A stretch of 64,000 nt of DNA from assembly GCF_002087295.1 (NCBI RefSeq), contig NZ_MWVI01000097.1, positions 62,001 through 126,000 on the forward strand, read 5' to 3'. Source of the stretch: Vreelandella lionensis. Lineage in GTDB: Bacteria; Pseudomonadota; Gammaproteobacteria; Pseudomonadales; Halomonadaceae. The notes below the pieces were generated by a model, which saw nothing but the letters and a program-made list of their open reading frames with translations, had not been told where the DNA came from and ran no database searches. Below, piece after piece: positions 1-8,779 of the stretch; position 1 is the stretch's first letter, and each line of letters begins with the position of its first letter. A program made the translations under genes and the position numbers.

Positions 1-2187
1 GATCACGCCGCCACGACGCGCCACGGCACAGACGCCGGAGTCACGGGCAACGAAACGCTCCATGCCGGTACCTACCAGCGGCTTATCAGCACGCAGGGTC
101 GGAACGGCCTGACGCTGCATGTTCGCACCCATCAAGGCGCGGTTAGCATCATCGTGCTCAAGGAACGGGATCAGTGCCGCCGCGACCGATACGACCTGAC
201 GCGGAGATACATCCATCAGCGTCACTTGCTCAGGACGCATAAAGGTGGTCTCACCGCGGTGGCGTACCTGTACCAGGTCATCAATCAGCTTGCCGGACTC
301 GTCAACCGCCGCAGACGCCTGGGCGATAACAAAGTCACCTTCCTCAATCGCTGACAGGTGCACGATATCGTCAGTGACCTGACAGGCATTCACTTTGCGG
401 TACGGTGTTTCCAAGAAGCCGTAGCTATTGGTATGACTGTACGTTGCCAGCGAGTTGATCAGACCGATGTTCGGGCCTTCCGGCGTTTCGATCGGGCACA
501 GGCGGCCGTAGTGCGTAGCGTGAACGTCACGTACTTCGAAGCCTGCACGCTCACGGGTCAGACCACCCGGGCCGAGTGCAGACAAACGCCGCTTGTGAGT
601 CACCTCAGACAGCGGGTTGTTCTGGTCCATAAACTGAGAAAGCTGGCTAGAACCGAAGAACTCTTTCACCGCCGCCGCTACGGGCTTGGCGTTGATCAGG
701 TCTTGCGGCATTAGACCTTCGCTTTCCGCCATGGAAAGACGCTCTTTCACCGCGCGCTCAACGCGCACCAGGCCTACACGGAACTGGTTCTCGGCCATTT
801 CGCCAACGCAGCGAATACGGCGGTTACCCAGGGGGTCGATATCGTCCACCTCGCCGAAGCCGTTACGAAAATTTATCAGCTCGCGCAGCACATCGAGGAT
901 GTCCTTGCGATCCAGCACGCCGGAGCCGGTGTCGCTTTCACGACGCAGGCGACGATTGAACTTCATCCGACCAACGCCCGACAGGTCGTAGCGGTCTTCG
1001 GTGAAGAACAGGTTATGGAACAGCGTCTCGGCAGCCTCTTTGGTAGGCGGCTCGCCTGGGCGCATCATGCGGTAAATCTCTACCAACGCTTCCAGCTGAG
1101 AACCGGTGGTATCCGGTTTCAGGGTATCGGAAATGAACGAACCGCAGTCGAGGTCGTTGGTATAGAGGGTTTCGATATGCGTGATACCGCCCTGAGCCAT
1201 ACGCTCAAGGACTTCCGGAGTGATTTCCGTATTACACGGGCAGATCAGCTCACCGGTTTTGGTATCGATCTGATCTTTGGCCAGCGTTTTGCCGAACAGG
1301 TACTCCATCGGCACTTCCAGACGCTCAAGGCCAGTTTTTTCCAGCTGACGAATGTGCTTCTGGGTAATCCGGCGGCCCTCTTCCACAATCACGTCGCCTT
1401 CGCCATCCTTGATGTCGAAGGTCGCGGTTTCACCGCGCAGGCGTGACGGTACCAGCTCCACAGAAAAGCCGGTCTTCTCAATGTGGAATTTGCTGGTTTC
1501 GAAGAACTCAGCCAGGATCTCTTCGGTGCTCATACCCAGCGCACGCATCAGTACCGAGGCCGGCAGTTTGCGGCGACGGTCAATACGTACAAAGACGTTG
1601 TCTTTCGGGTCGAACTCGAAGTCCAGCCAAGAGCCACGGTAAGGAATCACGCGAGCAGAGTAGAGCAACTTACCAGAGGAGTGGCTCTTACCTTTGTCGT
1701 GATCAAAGAACACACCGGGCGAGCGGTGGAGCTGGGAAACGATAACCCGCTCAGTACCGTTAATGACAAAGGTACCGTTCTCGGTCATCAGGGGGATTTC
1801 CCCCATGTAGACTTCCTGCTCTTTGATATCCTTGATTGCCTTGTTCGAAGAGTCGCGATCATAGATGATCAAGCGAACCTTGACGCGCAGCGGAGCGGAA
1901 TAGGTCACGCCACGCAGCTGACACTCTTTGACATCGAACGCTGGCGTACCGAAGCGGTAGCTGACGTATTCCAGGGCCGCATTGCCGGAGAAGCTCTCGA
2001 TCGGGAACACGGACTTGAACGCCGCGTGCAAGCCAACCTCGTGGCGCTCGTCGGGCGAACGATCCTGCTGGAGAAAGTCGTAGTAGAAATCAAGCTGGAT
2101 GGCCAGCAAGTAAGGCACATCCATCACTTGGGGCAGTTTGCCGAAATCCTTGCGGATGCGTTTTTTCTCAGTATATGAGTAAGCCAT
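1..2187 (-). CDS. rpoB: RNA polymerase subunit beta (RpoB), 5' part, runs off window
   Basis: Core catalytic subunit of DNA-dependent RNA polymerase. The window holds the first 729 codons in one uninterrupted frame; the full protein is about 1340-1360 residues, so the C-terminal half lies beyond position 1. It starts [19 protein letters not shown], the usual gammaproteobacterial start. The protrusion and lobe follow, then the rifampicin cluster ([19 protein letters not shown], near 600-660). The Asp, His and Ser residues of that cluster are the wild-type ones, so a rifampicin-sensitive polymerase is expected. It is the last gene visible of the rplKAJL-rpoB operon, 362 bases downstream of rplL. 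Unlike many neighbours it shows no frameshift over 2.2 kb. Confidence 0.98.
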   Translation of the reverse strand, partial: MAYSYTEKKRIRKDFGKLPQVMDVPYLLAIQLDFYYDFLQQDRSPDERHEVGLHAAFKSVFPIESFSGNAALEYVSYRFGTPAFDVKECQLRGVTYSAPLRVKVRLIIYDRDSSNKAIKDIKEQEVYMGEIPLMTENGTFVINGTERVIVSQLHRSPGVFFDHDKGKSHSSGKLLYSARVIPYRGSWLDFEFDPKDNVFVRIDRRRKLPASVLMRALGMSTEEILAEFFETSKFHIEKTGFSVELVPSRLRGETATFDIKDGEGDVIVEEGRRITQKHIRQLEKTGLERLEVPMEYLFGKTLAKDQIDTKTGELICPCNTEITPEVLERMAQGGITHIETLYTNDLDCGSFISDTLKPDTTGSQLEALVEIYRMMRPGEPPTKEAAETLFHNLFFTEDRYDLSGVGRMKFNRRLRRESDTGSGVLDRKDILDVLRELINFRNGFGEVDDIDPLGNRRIRCVGEMAENQFRVGLVRVERAVKERLSMAESEGLMPQDLINAKPVAAAVKEFFGSSQLSQFMDQNNPLSEVTHKRRLSALGPGGLTRERAGFEVRDVHATHYGRLCPIETPEGPNIGLINSLATYSHTNSYGFLETPYRKVNACQVTDDIVHLSAIEEGDFVIAQASAAVDESGKLIDDLVQVRHRGETTFMRPEQVTLMDVSPRQVVSVAAALIPFLEHDDANRALMGANMQRQAVPTLRADKPLVGTGMERFVARDSGVCAVARRGGVI

Positions 2188-2362
2188 CTGTATTCCCCAG
2201 CTTGTTCACCATTGGGTGACCGATGCGTGGTCATCTGCCCCGCGGGCGTTTCAGACGCAGACAGCAAGCTCCTAAATCGGTAGCTCGCCGTCAAAAATCT
2301 TGATAGATAACAGTGTTACAGTAGTGCTGTTCGCGCTTTGCTGTCGCTTGCTAGCATCACTC

Positions 2363-2409
2363 GCGCTTCACAACTTACGCGTTACAACAACGTACGCTTC
2401 ACAACAACG
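2363..2409. repeat. short imperfect direct repeats in the rplL-rpoB spacer
   Basis: Three near-copies of ACGCTTCACAACAACG lie in tandem: 2363-2374 (partial), 2377-2392 and 2394-2409. They sit in the 362-base spacer between rplL and rpoB. Apart from these repeats and the hairpin at 2475-2509 I see no gene or other signal in 2188-2549. Function unknown; the spacer normally holds the attenuator and RNase III processing site that reduce rpoB expression relative to rplL. Confidence 0.5.
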
Positions 2410-2474
2410 GTCTTACTGTTTTGCTGCTTTTTACCGCAGCGCTTCTGCTGTTGCCTTGCAGCATACTACAACAG

Positions 2475-2509
2475 AAAAAGGCCGGCAGCGGGATAGCCCG
2501 CCGCCAGCC
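2475..2509 (-). terminator. rplL-rpoB attenuator hairpin
   Basis: On the minus strand, just after rplL, a GC-rich stem of about 13 pairs with two mismatches (arms 2480-2492 and 2497-2509, four-base loop) is followed by a run of five T. This has the form of an intrinsic terminator. In this operon a partial terminator between L7/L12 and beta is well established in enterobacteria, so attenuation rather than full termination is inferred. Confidence 0.7.
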
Positions 2510-2549
2510 GTGGAAGCTTACGCAGCGCGTAAAGCCATCAGCACAAGTA

Positions 2550-2922
2550 TTACTTGAGCTCGACGGGTTGCGCCCGCTTCTTCCAGCTTCTTCTTAGCTG
2601 CTTCAGCGTCGTCTTTAGACATCGCTTCTTTGATGGTCGCCGGCGCGCCGTCAACGGCACCTTTGGCTTCTTTCAGGCCAAGACCGGTGATTTCACGAAC
2701 AGCTTTGATGACGTTAACTTTCCTATCACCAGCGGAAGCCAGTCCCAGGTCAAATTCAGTCTGCTCTTCAGCAGCTGCTGCGCCGCCAGCAGCCGGGCCA
2801 GCCATAACGGCTGCCGCTGCAGAAACGCCGAATTTCTCTTCCAGCGCGTCGATCAGCTCGACAACTTCCATTACGGACATGTCGGCTACAGCATTGATGA
2901 TATCGTCTTTGGTCAGTGCCAT
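2550..2922 (-). CDS. rplL: 50S ribosomal protein L7/L12 (apparent frameshift at last codons)
   Basis: Stalk protein of the large ribosomal subunit that recruits translation GTPases. It starts [20 protein letters not shown], then the alanine-rich hinge and the C-terminal domain with [18 protein letters not shown]. As written the frame changes after EEAGAT and runs on to a stop at 2518. Removing one G from the GGG at about 2565-2567 restores the family ending VELK and a stop at 2550, giving 123 residues, the normal length. The start at 2922 has an AGGA ribosome-binding site. L7/L12 is essential, so a sequence error is the simplest reading. Confidence 0.95.
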
Positions 2923-3034
2923 TGTTTCATTCCTAACTTTGCGGGAGTCTCGGTCGGCCGAGAGCTCGGGGTTCATTGCTCGGCTCAGGCAGCGTATCGA
3001 TCACATCGCTCACGCCGCCTGCAAGAAACGCTGC

Positions 3035-3541
3035 TTAGGCAGCTTCTACTTCTTGCTTCTGGTCGCGCAGGGCGGCCAGAGTACGAACCAGCTTGCCAGC
3101 GGAGGCTTCTTTCATTACCTACATCAACTTGGCAATTGCCTCGTCGTAAGTCGGCAGGGTTGCCAGACGATCGATGTCAGCAGCCGGAATCAGCTCACCT
3201 TCGTAGGCCAACGCCTTAACTTCGAAGTTCTTCTCGTCTTTAGCGAACTCTTTGAACAGACGAGCAGCAGCGCCCGGGTGTTCAGTAGAGAAAGCCAACA
3301 GAGTAGGACCAACAAAGCTCTCGTTCAGACACTCCCACTGAGTGCCTTCGAGTGCGCGGCGAGCCAGCGTGTTACGAACAACACGAAGCTCTACACCGTT
3401 CTCACGCGCCTGCTTACGCAGATCGGTCATTTTACCAACCGTGACGCCGCGAGAATCGGCAACTACGACGGAGAGTGCGCCCTTGGCCGCTTCACTGACC
3501 TCGGCAACAATCGCTTTCTTGCCTTCAAGTGCTAGTGGCAC
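3035..3541 (-). CDS. rplJ: 50S ribosomal protein L10, with in-frame amber codon
   Basis: Stalk base protein that anchors L7/L12 dimers to 23S rRNA and represses its own operon. The start is GTG at 3541 (reading [19 protein letters not shown]) with AAGGAGAG upstream. Typical segments follow: [45 protein letters not shown] at 3119-3121 interrupts the frame after EAIAKLM, yet the same frame continues with [19 protein letters not shown] to TAA at 3035, the normal C-terminal helices that bind L7/L12. Without the TAG the protein is 168 residues, as expected for the family. Since these helices are needed for function, the TAG is most likely a base error. Confidence 0.93.
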
Positions 3542-3843
3542 AGTGATCTCTCCTTCGTGCCGGAACCCATAAAAGGCTCCGGTGGTTACCATCTCTTCCA
3601 GGTTATGACTGCTAACCCTGGAAGCCTTAGGGGATGGTGCTCACCAGAAAGCGGCTTGCGAAAAGCGTTAACCAACTGGCGGCCACACCATCTGCGCAGG
3701 CGCTCTAGGGCGATTAAGCCGCCCCATCTTCAAAAGACAAGGCGGCACCTGCGGTCTTTGACGGCGCCTCGCTTGGCATAACACCAAACGAGGGACCGCA
3801 AAGTTCTTGCTCGGTTCTTACTAAAAACCTGCCGACAACTCGC
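3542..3843 (-). promoter_or_regulatory. rplJ leader region (L10 leader candidate)
   Basis: This 302-base spacer between rplA and rplJ holds no gene. Its clearest structure is a hairpin at 3595-3624, with arms CTTCCAGGGTTA and TAACCTGGAAG, 11 pairs with one bulged base and a seven-base loop, about 55 bases before the rplJ start. In related bacteria the rplJ leader is bound by the L10-L7/L12 complex and folds into several stems, so autoregulation is inferred from position and structure, not from a model match. Confidence 0.6.
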
Positions 3844-4535
3844 TTATACCAGCGCAGAGTGGTCGATAGTCAAACCCGGGCCCATGGTAGAGGACAGGGT
3901 AATCTTCTTAAAGTAGATACCGTTAGAGGAGCTCGGCTTGAGCTTCTTCAGGTCGGCAACCAGCGCTTCCAGGTTGCCCTGAACAGCGGTCGCTTCAAAA
4001 TTAACTTTAACCAGCGTGGTGTGGATAATACCGTTTTTGTCGGTACGGAAACGTACCTGACCCGCTTTGGCGTTCGTGACCGCAGTCGCCACGTCAGGCG
4101 TTACGCTCCCAACTTTCGGGTTCGGCATCAGGCCGCGCGGACCAAGAATCTGGCCCAGCTGACCTACAACGCGCATCGCATCCGGAGAGGCGATAACCAC
4201 GTCGAAGTCCATCACGCCTTTCTTGACCTGCTCAGCCAGCTCGTCCATACCCACGATGTCAGCGCCTGCTTCTTTAGCAGCATCGCGTTAGCACCTTGGG
4301 TGAAGACCGCTACGCGTACGTCTTTGCCAGTACCATTAGGCATAACGGTGGCGCCACGTACAACTTGGTCAGATTTACGCGGGTCAACGCCAAGGTTGAT
4401 CGCAACGTCAAGAGACTCGTTGAACTTAACAGTAGACAGCTCAGAAAGCAGCGCAACGGCTTCTTCCAAAGAGTATGCTTGGCGTGGGCCTACTTTATCG
4501 CGAATAACTTTCGCGCGCTTAGACAGTTTAGCCAT
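3844..4535 (-). CDS. rplA: 50S ribosomal protein L1 (one-base deletion)
   Basis: L1 stalk protein, which binds 23S rRNA and represses the rplKA mRNA. It begins [16 protein letters not shown]; the second half reads [19 protein letters not shown], then [20 protein letters not shown] and ends [13 protein letters not shown]. The two halves are in different frames. Adding one base near 4286 joins TQGANA to [15 protein letters not shown] and gives 230 residues, the family length. It is two bases from rplK, so the two are cotranslated. L1-type proteins are close to essential for normal growth, so the missing base is probably an error. Confidence 0.95.
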
Positions 4536-4537
4536 GA

Positions 4538-4969
4538 TCAGAGACCCTCCACGTTTAAGCCCATGCTACGAGCGCTGCCAGCGATGGTGCGCACCGCGGC
4601 GTCGAGATCAGCAGCCGTCATATCCGGCTCTTTGGTCTTAGCGATCTCTTCGAGCTGCTCGCGAGTCACGGTACCAACCTTCTTCTTGTTCGGCTCACCA
4701 GAACCAGACTTGATGCCCGCTGCTTTTTTCAGCAGAACGGCAGCCGGCGGTGTCTTGGTGACGAACGTGAAGCTACGGTCAGAGTAGACAGTGATCACGA
4801 CAGGCGTCGGCAAACCTGGCTCAATTTCTTGAGTGGCAGCGTTAAACGCCTTACAGAATTCCCTGATGTTCACACCGTGCTGACCCAGCGCGGGGCCTAC
4901 GGGCGGACTCGGGTTGGCTTTACCTGCAGCAACCTGCAGTTTGATGTAAGCCTGTACTTTCTTGGCCAT
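4538..4969 (-). CDS. rplK: 50S ribosomal protein L11
   Basis: Component of the GTPase-associated centre of the large subunit; it binds 23S rRNA helices 43/44 and is needed for RelA-dependent stringent signalling. 143 residues, intact. Family features seen: [20 protein letters not shown] in the N-terminal domain and [12 protein letters not shown] with RSMGLNVEG in the RNA-binding C-terminal domain. First gene of the rplKAJL group; rplA follows two bases later. A perfect 10-pair hairpin lies about 50 bases upstream (5018-5042). Confidence 0.98.
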   Translation of the reverse strand: MAKKVQAYIKLQVAAGKANPSPPVGPALGQHGVNIREFCKAFNAATQEIEPGLPTPVVITVYSDRSFTFVTKTPPAAVLLKKAAGIKSGSGEPNKKKVGTVTREQLEEIAKTKEPDMTAADLDAAVRTIAGSARSMGLNVEGL

Positions 4970-5017
4970 GGTAAATACTCCAGTTGGGTGATAGCGCCTG
5001 ACGGCTCCCCGGTACGC

Positions 5018-5042
5018 GTAAAGCAGCGCTGGGCTGCTTTAC
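5018..5042 (-). promoter_or_regulatory. perfect 10-pair hairpin upstream of rplK
   Basis: Arms GTAAAGCAGC and GCTGCTTTAC (5033-5042 and 5018-5027 on the plus strand) pair perfectly around a five-base loop in the nusG-rplK spacer. There is no T-run after it, so it is not a classical terminator. A processing site or part of the L1-responsive rplK leader are both possible. Confidence 0.5.
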
Positions 5043-5091
5043 ATGAATCCAGAGTGGCACGCACTCCGCCCCACCCTGCAATATTATGAAC

Positions 5092-5625
5092 TTACTCTTT
5101 TTCTACCTGAGAGAATTCAAGCTCAACAGGCGTCGCACGCCCAAAGATCAGTACGCTGACCTGCAGGCGGCTCTTGTCGTAGTTCACTTCTTCAACGACA
5201 CCGTTGAACTCAGCAAACGGACCATCAATAACGCGGACAGACTGACCCGGCTCAAACATAGTTTTGGGCCGCGGCTTGTCGGTACCATCTTTCACACGAC
5301 GCAGAATTGCTTCGGCTTCGCGGGTAGTAATCGCGGCGGGTTTCTCTTTGGTACCACCAATAAATACCATGACGCGTGGCGTTTCATTCACCAGGTGCCA
5401 GGTTTCGTCTACCATTTCCATCTCGACAAAAAAGTAGCCGGGATAGAATTTGCGCTCACTCTTACGCCGCTTACCGTCGCGCATTTCAACCACTTCTTCC
5501 GTCGGCACCAGGATCTCGCCAAAGCGATCTTCCATGCCATACATCTTCACACGCTCGATAAGCGAGCGCATGACATGCTTTTCAAACCCGGAATAAGCGT
5601 GGACCACGTACCAACGTTTGGACAT
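5092..5625 (-). CDS. nusG: transcription termination/antitermination factor NusG
   Basis: Binds RNA polymerase and bridges it to Rho or to the ribosome. 177 residues. The start was set at [18 protein letters not shown] (5625), preceded by AGGAG seven bases upstream; a longer open frame upstream overlaps secE and lacks homology. The NGN domain contains [11 protein letters not shown] and the C-terminal KOW domain contains [23 protein letters not shown], both intact. It lies eight bases after secE, the standard gene pair. Confidence 0.97.
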   Translation of the reverse strand: MSKRWYVVHAYSGFEKHVMRSLIERVKMYGMEDRFGEILVPTEEVVEMRDGKRRKSERKFYPGYFFVEMEMVDETWHLVNETPRVMVFIGGTKEKPAAITTREAEAILRRVKDGTDKPRPKTMFEPGQSVRVIDGPFAEFNGVVEEVNYDKSRLQVSVLIFGRATPVELEFSQVEKE

Positions 5626-5633
5626 GAATGCTC

Positions 5634-6017
5634 CTAACCACTGACGCCGGACATCGCCCAGCCAAGAAGAGTATCGATCAACCACAGCATCAGACCCACC
5701 ACCAACACAGCTACCAGCACAATGGCGGTTGTCTGAATGGTTTCAGGGCGGGTCGGCCATACAACGCGCTGAATCTCTTTCTTGGCGCTTATGGCAAGCT
5801 CAACTACAACCCGACCTTTTGTGGTTGTTAAGGCGATCAAACCAGCAAGCGCACACGACACCACCACACCCAAGACGCGGTAGAGCAGGCCAATATCGGC
5901 GAAATAGGTATTACCAACGACTGCAACGACAAGCAGCGCCACAACCGCCGCCCACTTGAGCCCGTCATGGCGCGCCTGTTGCACCTCTGCGCCATGTTTT
6001 ACGGAACTAGGCTTCAT
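5634..6017 (-). CDS. secE: preprotein translocase subunit SecE
   Basis: Small membrane subunit of the SecYEG channel. 127 residues with three predicted transmembrane segments, as in the longer gammaproteobacterial form: two near residues 22-60 ([18 protein letters not shown], then [15 protein letters not shown]) and one at the end ([21 protein letters not shown]). The conserved amphipathic helix before the last segment reads [16 protein letters not shown]. It ends in TAG, showing that TAG acts as stop here. Directly upstream of nusG and downstream of tRNA-Trp. Confidence 0.96.
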   Translation of the reverse strand: MKPSSVKHGAEVQQARHDGLKWAAVVALLVVAVVGNTYFADIGLLYRVLGVVVSCALAGLIALTTTKGRVVVELAISAKKEIQRVVWPTRPETIQTTAIVLVAVLVVGLMLWLIDTLLGWAMSGVSG

Positions 6018-6089
6018 AAAAACGAGACTCCTAAGGGTGCAGCGAGCGAGAAAGGAATTCTAGAAAAGACATACCAACCTGGGGAAGGT

Positions 6090-6165
<76 letters not shown>

Positions 6166-6210
6166 GTATCGTCATGCACGCAAGCAAACGCCTACGCAAC
6201 AGCGGGCGCC

Positions 6211-6239
6211 ATAATAGCGGAGAAACCTCCGCCTGACAA
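6211..6239 (-). promoter_or_regulatory. sigma-70 promoter for tRNA-Trp-secE-nusG
   Basis: On the minus strand TTGTCA (6234-6239) and TATTAT (6211-6216) are spaced by 17 bases, and a GC-rich discriminator follows. It lies between the terminator at 6281-6307 and tRNA-Trp, so the secE unit is transcribed separately from the upstream tRNAs. Confidence 0.7.
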
Positions 6240-6280
6240 CCCTTACTTTTACCCTTCCCAAACCACCGAAGGGCAGAGAC

Positions 6281-6307
6281 AAAAAAAGCGAGCTTCGCTC
6301 GCTTTTT
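6281..6307 (-). terminator. intrinsic terminator after tRNA-Thr
   Basis: Stem GCGAGC/GCTCGC with a three-base loop, flanked by A-run and T-run (AAAAA...TTTTT) so that it can act in either direction. It starts only nine bases after the 3' end of tRNA-Thr. In relatives a tuf gene normally lies between tRNA-Thr and a terminator at this spot. Confidence 0.85.
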
Positions 6308-6315
6308 CCGCAATA

Positions 6316-6390
6316 TGGAGCTCATGGACGGAACTGAACCGTCGTCCTCCCCCTTACCAAGGGTGTGCTCTCCCCCTGATCTACATGAGC
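6316..6390 (-). tRNA. tRNA-Thr (GGT), two stem mismatches
   Basis: 75 nucleotides including CCA (6316-6318). The acceptor stem GCTCATG/CATGAGC, anticodon loop TTGGTAA and T-arm GACGG/CCGTC are clear. The D-stem reads GATC against GAGC and the anticodon stem CACCC against GGGGG, each with one A-G mismatch where the family has GCTC and GGGTG. Either base errors or a weakened tRNA; identity as the Thr-GGT tRNA of the tRNA-tuf locus is certain. Confidence 0.93.
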
Positions 6391-6405
6391 CAAACCACAT
6401 CAAAC

Positions 6406-6478
<73 letters not shown>

Positions 6479-6584
6479 CGAACTTGCCTATAGAATGACA
6501 ATCCGTTGCACGAGAAACAGTAGCTAATGCCCGCTTACCGGCTTTTCATTGCCAAACGCTGATTAAATCAGCGCTTGATGAAAC

Positions 6585-6668
<84 letters not shown>

Positions 6669-6682
6669 AGCTGTGGCGGCAC

Positions 6683-6710
6683 ATTATGCCAGCCTCCAAA
6701 ACGGTGTCAA
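6683..6710 (-). promoter_or_regulatory. strong sigma-70 promoter for the tRNA Tyr-Gly-Thr unit
   Basis: Minus strand: perfect -35 TTGACA (6705-6710), 16-base spacer, -10 CATAAT (6683-6688), then a GC-rich discriminator (TGCCGCC) of the kind found in stringently controlled stable-RNA promoters. The tRNA-Tyr 5' end lies 15 bases downstream. Confidence 0.8.
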
Positions 6711-6795
6711 GCCTGCAAACTCTTTATTTATCAAAGCCTGCTGGATGCAACGCCTTCTTAAGCGCAGCTTCCGCTCTGGAACGCGCTGCATTCTG

Positions 6796-7635
6796 TCAAA
6801 GAAGCATCGAGAATGCAAGGCCTGCGCGAATTTTTTCTAATGATACCGGTTCTGGAACCCGAGGAGCACCTGACATCTTGCCCGCCCGTTCGGCAAAGGT
6901 GAGCGGAAAACTGGCCTCAAGCCCGCCATATACCATATCGGGCCATACCGCATGGGGCACCTGCACACCGCGGGAAACGACTCTGGCATCACCACCGGTG
7001 AGCAGCACTGGTAGCGCCACCCCCTGCTGGTCACACACTTCGCTATAGATACGGTTAATCGCACTGACGGCTGCCATATAGATACCGTGATTCACAGCAT
7101 CCACCGTGCGCCGCCCTGGCTCTAGCAATGCATCGGCTTCGCTTTCCGGGTCGATGGCGACGTTGCGCTTTCCTAGCTTCAGACTCTCTTTCATGAGCCG
7201 CAGGCCGGGAATAATGAAACCACCCAGGTGCACACCGCCAGGTAGTACGAAGTCAATGGTAATGGCGCTACCGCAATCCACCGCGCAGCAACCACCCGCC
7301 AGCTGGTAGCCCGCCAGCGCTCCCATCCAGCGGTCAACGCCCAACCGGCCCGGCTCTTCATAACCATTGACCACGCCGAGCGCTTCTGGCGTTGAGCGCG
7401 CCACATAAACGTGACGCACCTGACGGCGTAGCAACGTCACAGTCTCATCCAGCACAGCAGCCCTGGCCACACTGGATATCCGCACGGCTTCGACGACATC
7501 CAGGTCGGGAATATCCGCCCCCGGGCGCCACTCTTCCCGTGTCCACACGGCACCTCGCGAGCGGATCTCACTGCTCTCGGCATCTTTAAGCCGCCATTTC
7601 GACAGCGTGTTGCCGATATCCAAATCCAAAATCAT
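6796..7635 (-). CDS. coaX: type III pantothenate kinase
   Basis: Phosphorylates pantothenate, the first step of coenzyme A synthesis; the type III enzyme is an ASKHA-fold kinase not inhibited by CoA. 279 residues, intact. Motifs seen: DIGNT at the N-terminus (phosphate 1), GVDRWMG near residue 100, DCGSAITID (phosphate 2) and GGFIIPGL. The ATG overlaps the birA stop by four bases (ATGA), so the two are translationally coupled; birA-coaX next to the tRNA-secE locus is the pseudomonad order. Confidence 0.96.
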   Translation of the reverse strand: MILDLDIGNTLSKWRLKDAESSEIRSRGAVWTREEWRPGADIPDLDVVEAVRISSVARAAVLDETVTLLRRQVRHVYVARSTPEALGVVNGYEEPGRLGVDRWMGALAGYQLAGGCCAVDCGSAITIDFVLPGGVHLGGFIIPGLRLMKESLKLGKRNVAIDPESEADALLEPGRRTVDAVNHGIYMAAVSAINRIYSEVCDQQGVALPVLLTGGDARVVSRGVQVPHAVWPDMVYGGLEASFPLTFAERAGKMSGAPRVPEPVSLEKIRAGLAFSMLL

Positions 7636-8616
7636 AAGCGCCTACGTACGCTGATCTCACCGCCCGATAGGCGTCGCGAGTGACCGTTTTCAGTAACCCA
7701 CAGGTTACCACTCTCATCCACATCTCCCGCCACAGCATCGCTTGAGCGCTCACCTTGAATCACTCGGATGGGTAGGCCTGCATAAGCATGGCGCTGATTC
7801 CACGCATCAAGCCAAGGCGCAAAGCCACTGTTTTCAAAGCCCGCCAGCATACCCAACAGCCCCGACACCATATCGGCAGCCAACTGGTTGCGGGAAATAC
7901 CTGCCTTGGCATCAAACAGCGCCGCCACCGGCTGGTCAATGGTGGCCCGCAAGCTATCCGGTAACGACAGGTTCATGCCCATGCCAATCACTACTTCACA
8001 AGGGCCTGCCGCATCACCGGTCACTTCAATCAAAATACCAGCCAACTTACCTAACTCATCACCTTTCTCGGCCAGCAGTACATCGTTAGGCCACTTTAGC
8101 TTGGGCGATACGCCATACTGCTCAAGCACCTGAGAGACCACCACGCCGACTGCTAGGCTTAACCCCTCCAGGGCATTAATGCCTGACTCAAAGCGCCAGC
8201 CTGTCGACACCATTAGGCTCTGCCCCCAGGGGGTCGACCACACTCGTCCACGGCGACCGCGCCCGGCAGTTTGCAGCTCGACGAAGCACACCTCGCCATG
8301 GCCCGGCCCCCTGTGAAAAGCGCTCGCGCAGGTACTCGTTACTTGAAGGAAGCTGATCTTCAACAAATAAGCGTGCCAACAAGTGGCGAGCATCGGCAGG
8401 CAGCCGCTCGACGATTTTGGCACCGTCTAGCGGTTCCAACGGATGTGCCAACCGGTAGCCACGCCCTTTCACGGCGACCAGCTCCACGCCCAGCGCTTCT
8501 AATTTTTTTAGCTGTTTCCACACGGCGGCTCGGGAAACGCCCAGCGCTTCGCCTAATTGTTCACCGGAATGAACTTCGCCATCGCTCAACAAACGCATCA
8601 GGTTACCGATGGTCAT
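7632..8616 (-). CDS. birA: biotin--[acetyl-CoA-carboxylase] ligase / repressor BirA (one frameshift)
   Basis: Charges the biotin carrier of acetyl-CoA carboxylase via biotinyl-AMP and, with its N-terminal winged helix, represses biotin genes. The N-terminal part has the helix-turn-helix (LGEALGVSRAAVWKQLKKLE); the catalytic part has SSNEYLR, then the GRGRRGR biotinyl-AMP loop, KWPNDVLL and GKLAGILIE. The frame changes at about 8301-8311, inside a C-rich run, where removing one base joins ERFSQGAG to GHGEVCFVELQTAGRG. The joined protein has 327 residues, the normal length for bifunctional BirA. Confidence 0.94.
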
Positions 8617-8779
8617 GTGCTTGCCCCAACTGGGAAAACGCCTATCTTAACGGAAGCGTCACAACAGCGAAAACTGCCGCGTTTAGGTTATTGACTTGCT
8701 GCTTTATTTAAGACAGCGCTGGTAGTGGACCGCCCCCAGACCCTATAATGCCGCCCTATTTTTCCAGCAGGATCGCGTC

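Noticed and set aside
154-2178. Long open frames opposite rpoB
   Set aside because: They are in register with rpoB codons on the other strand, an effect of codon bias; the rpoB protein is unmistakable.
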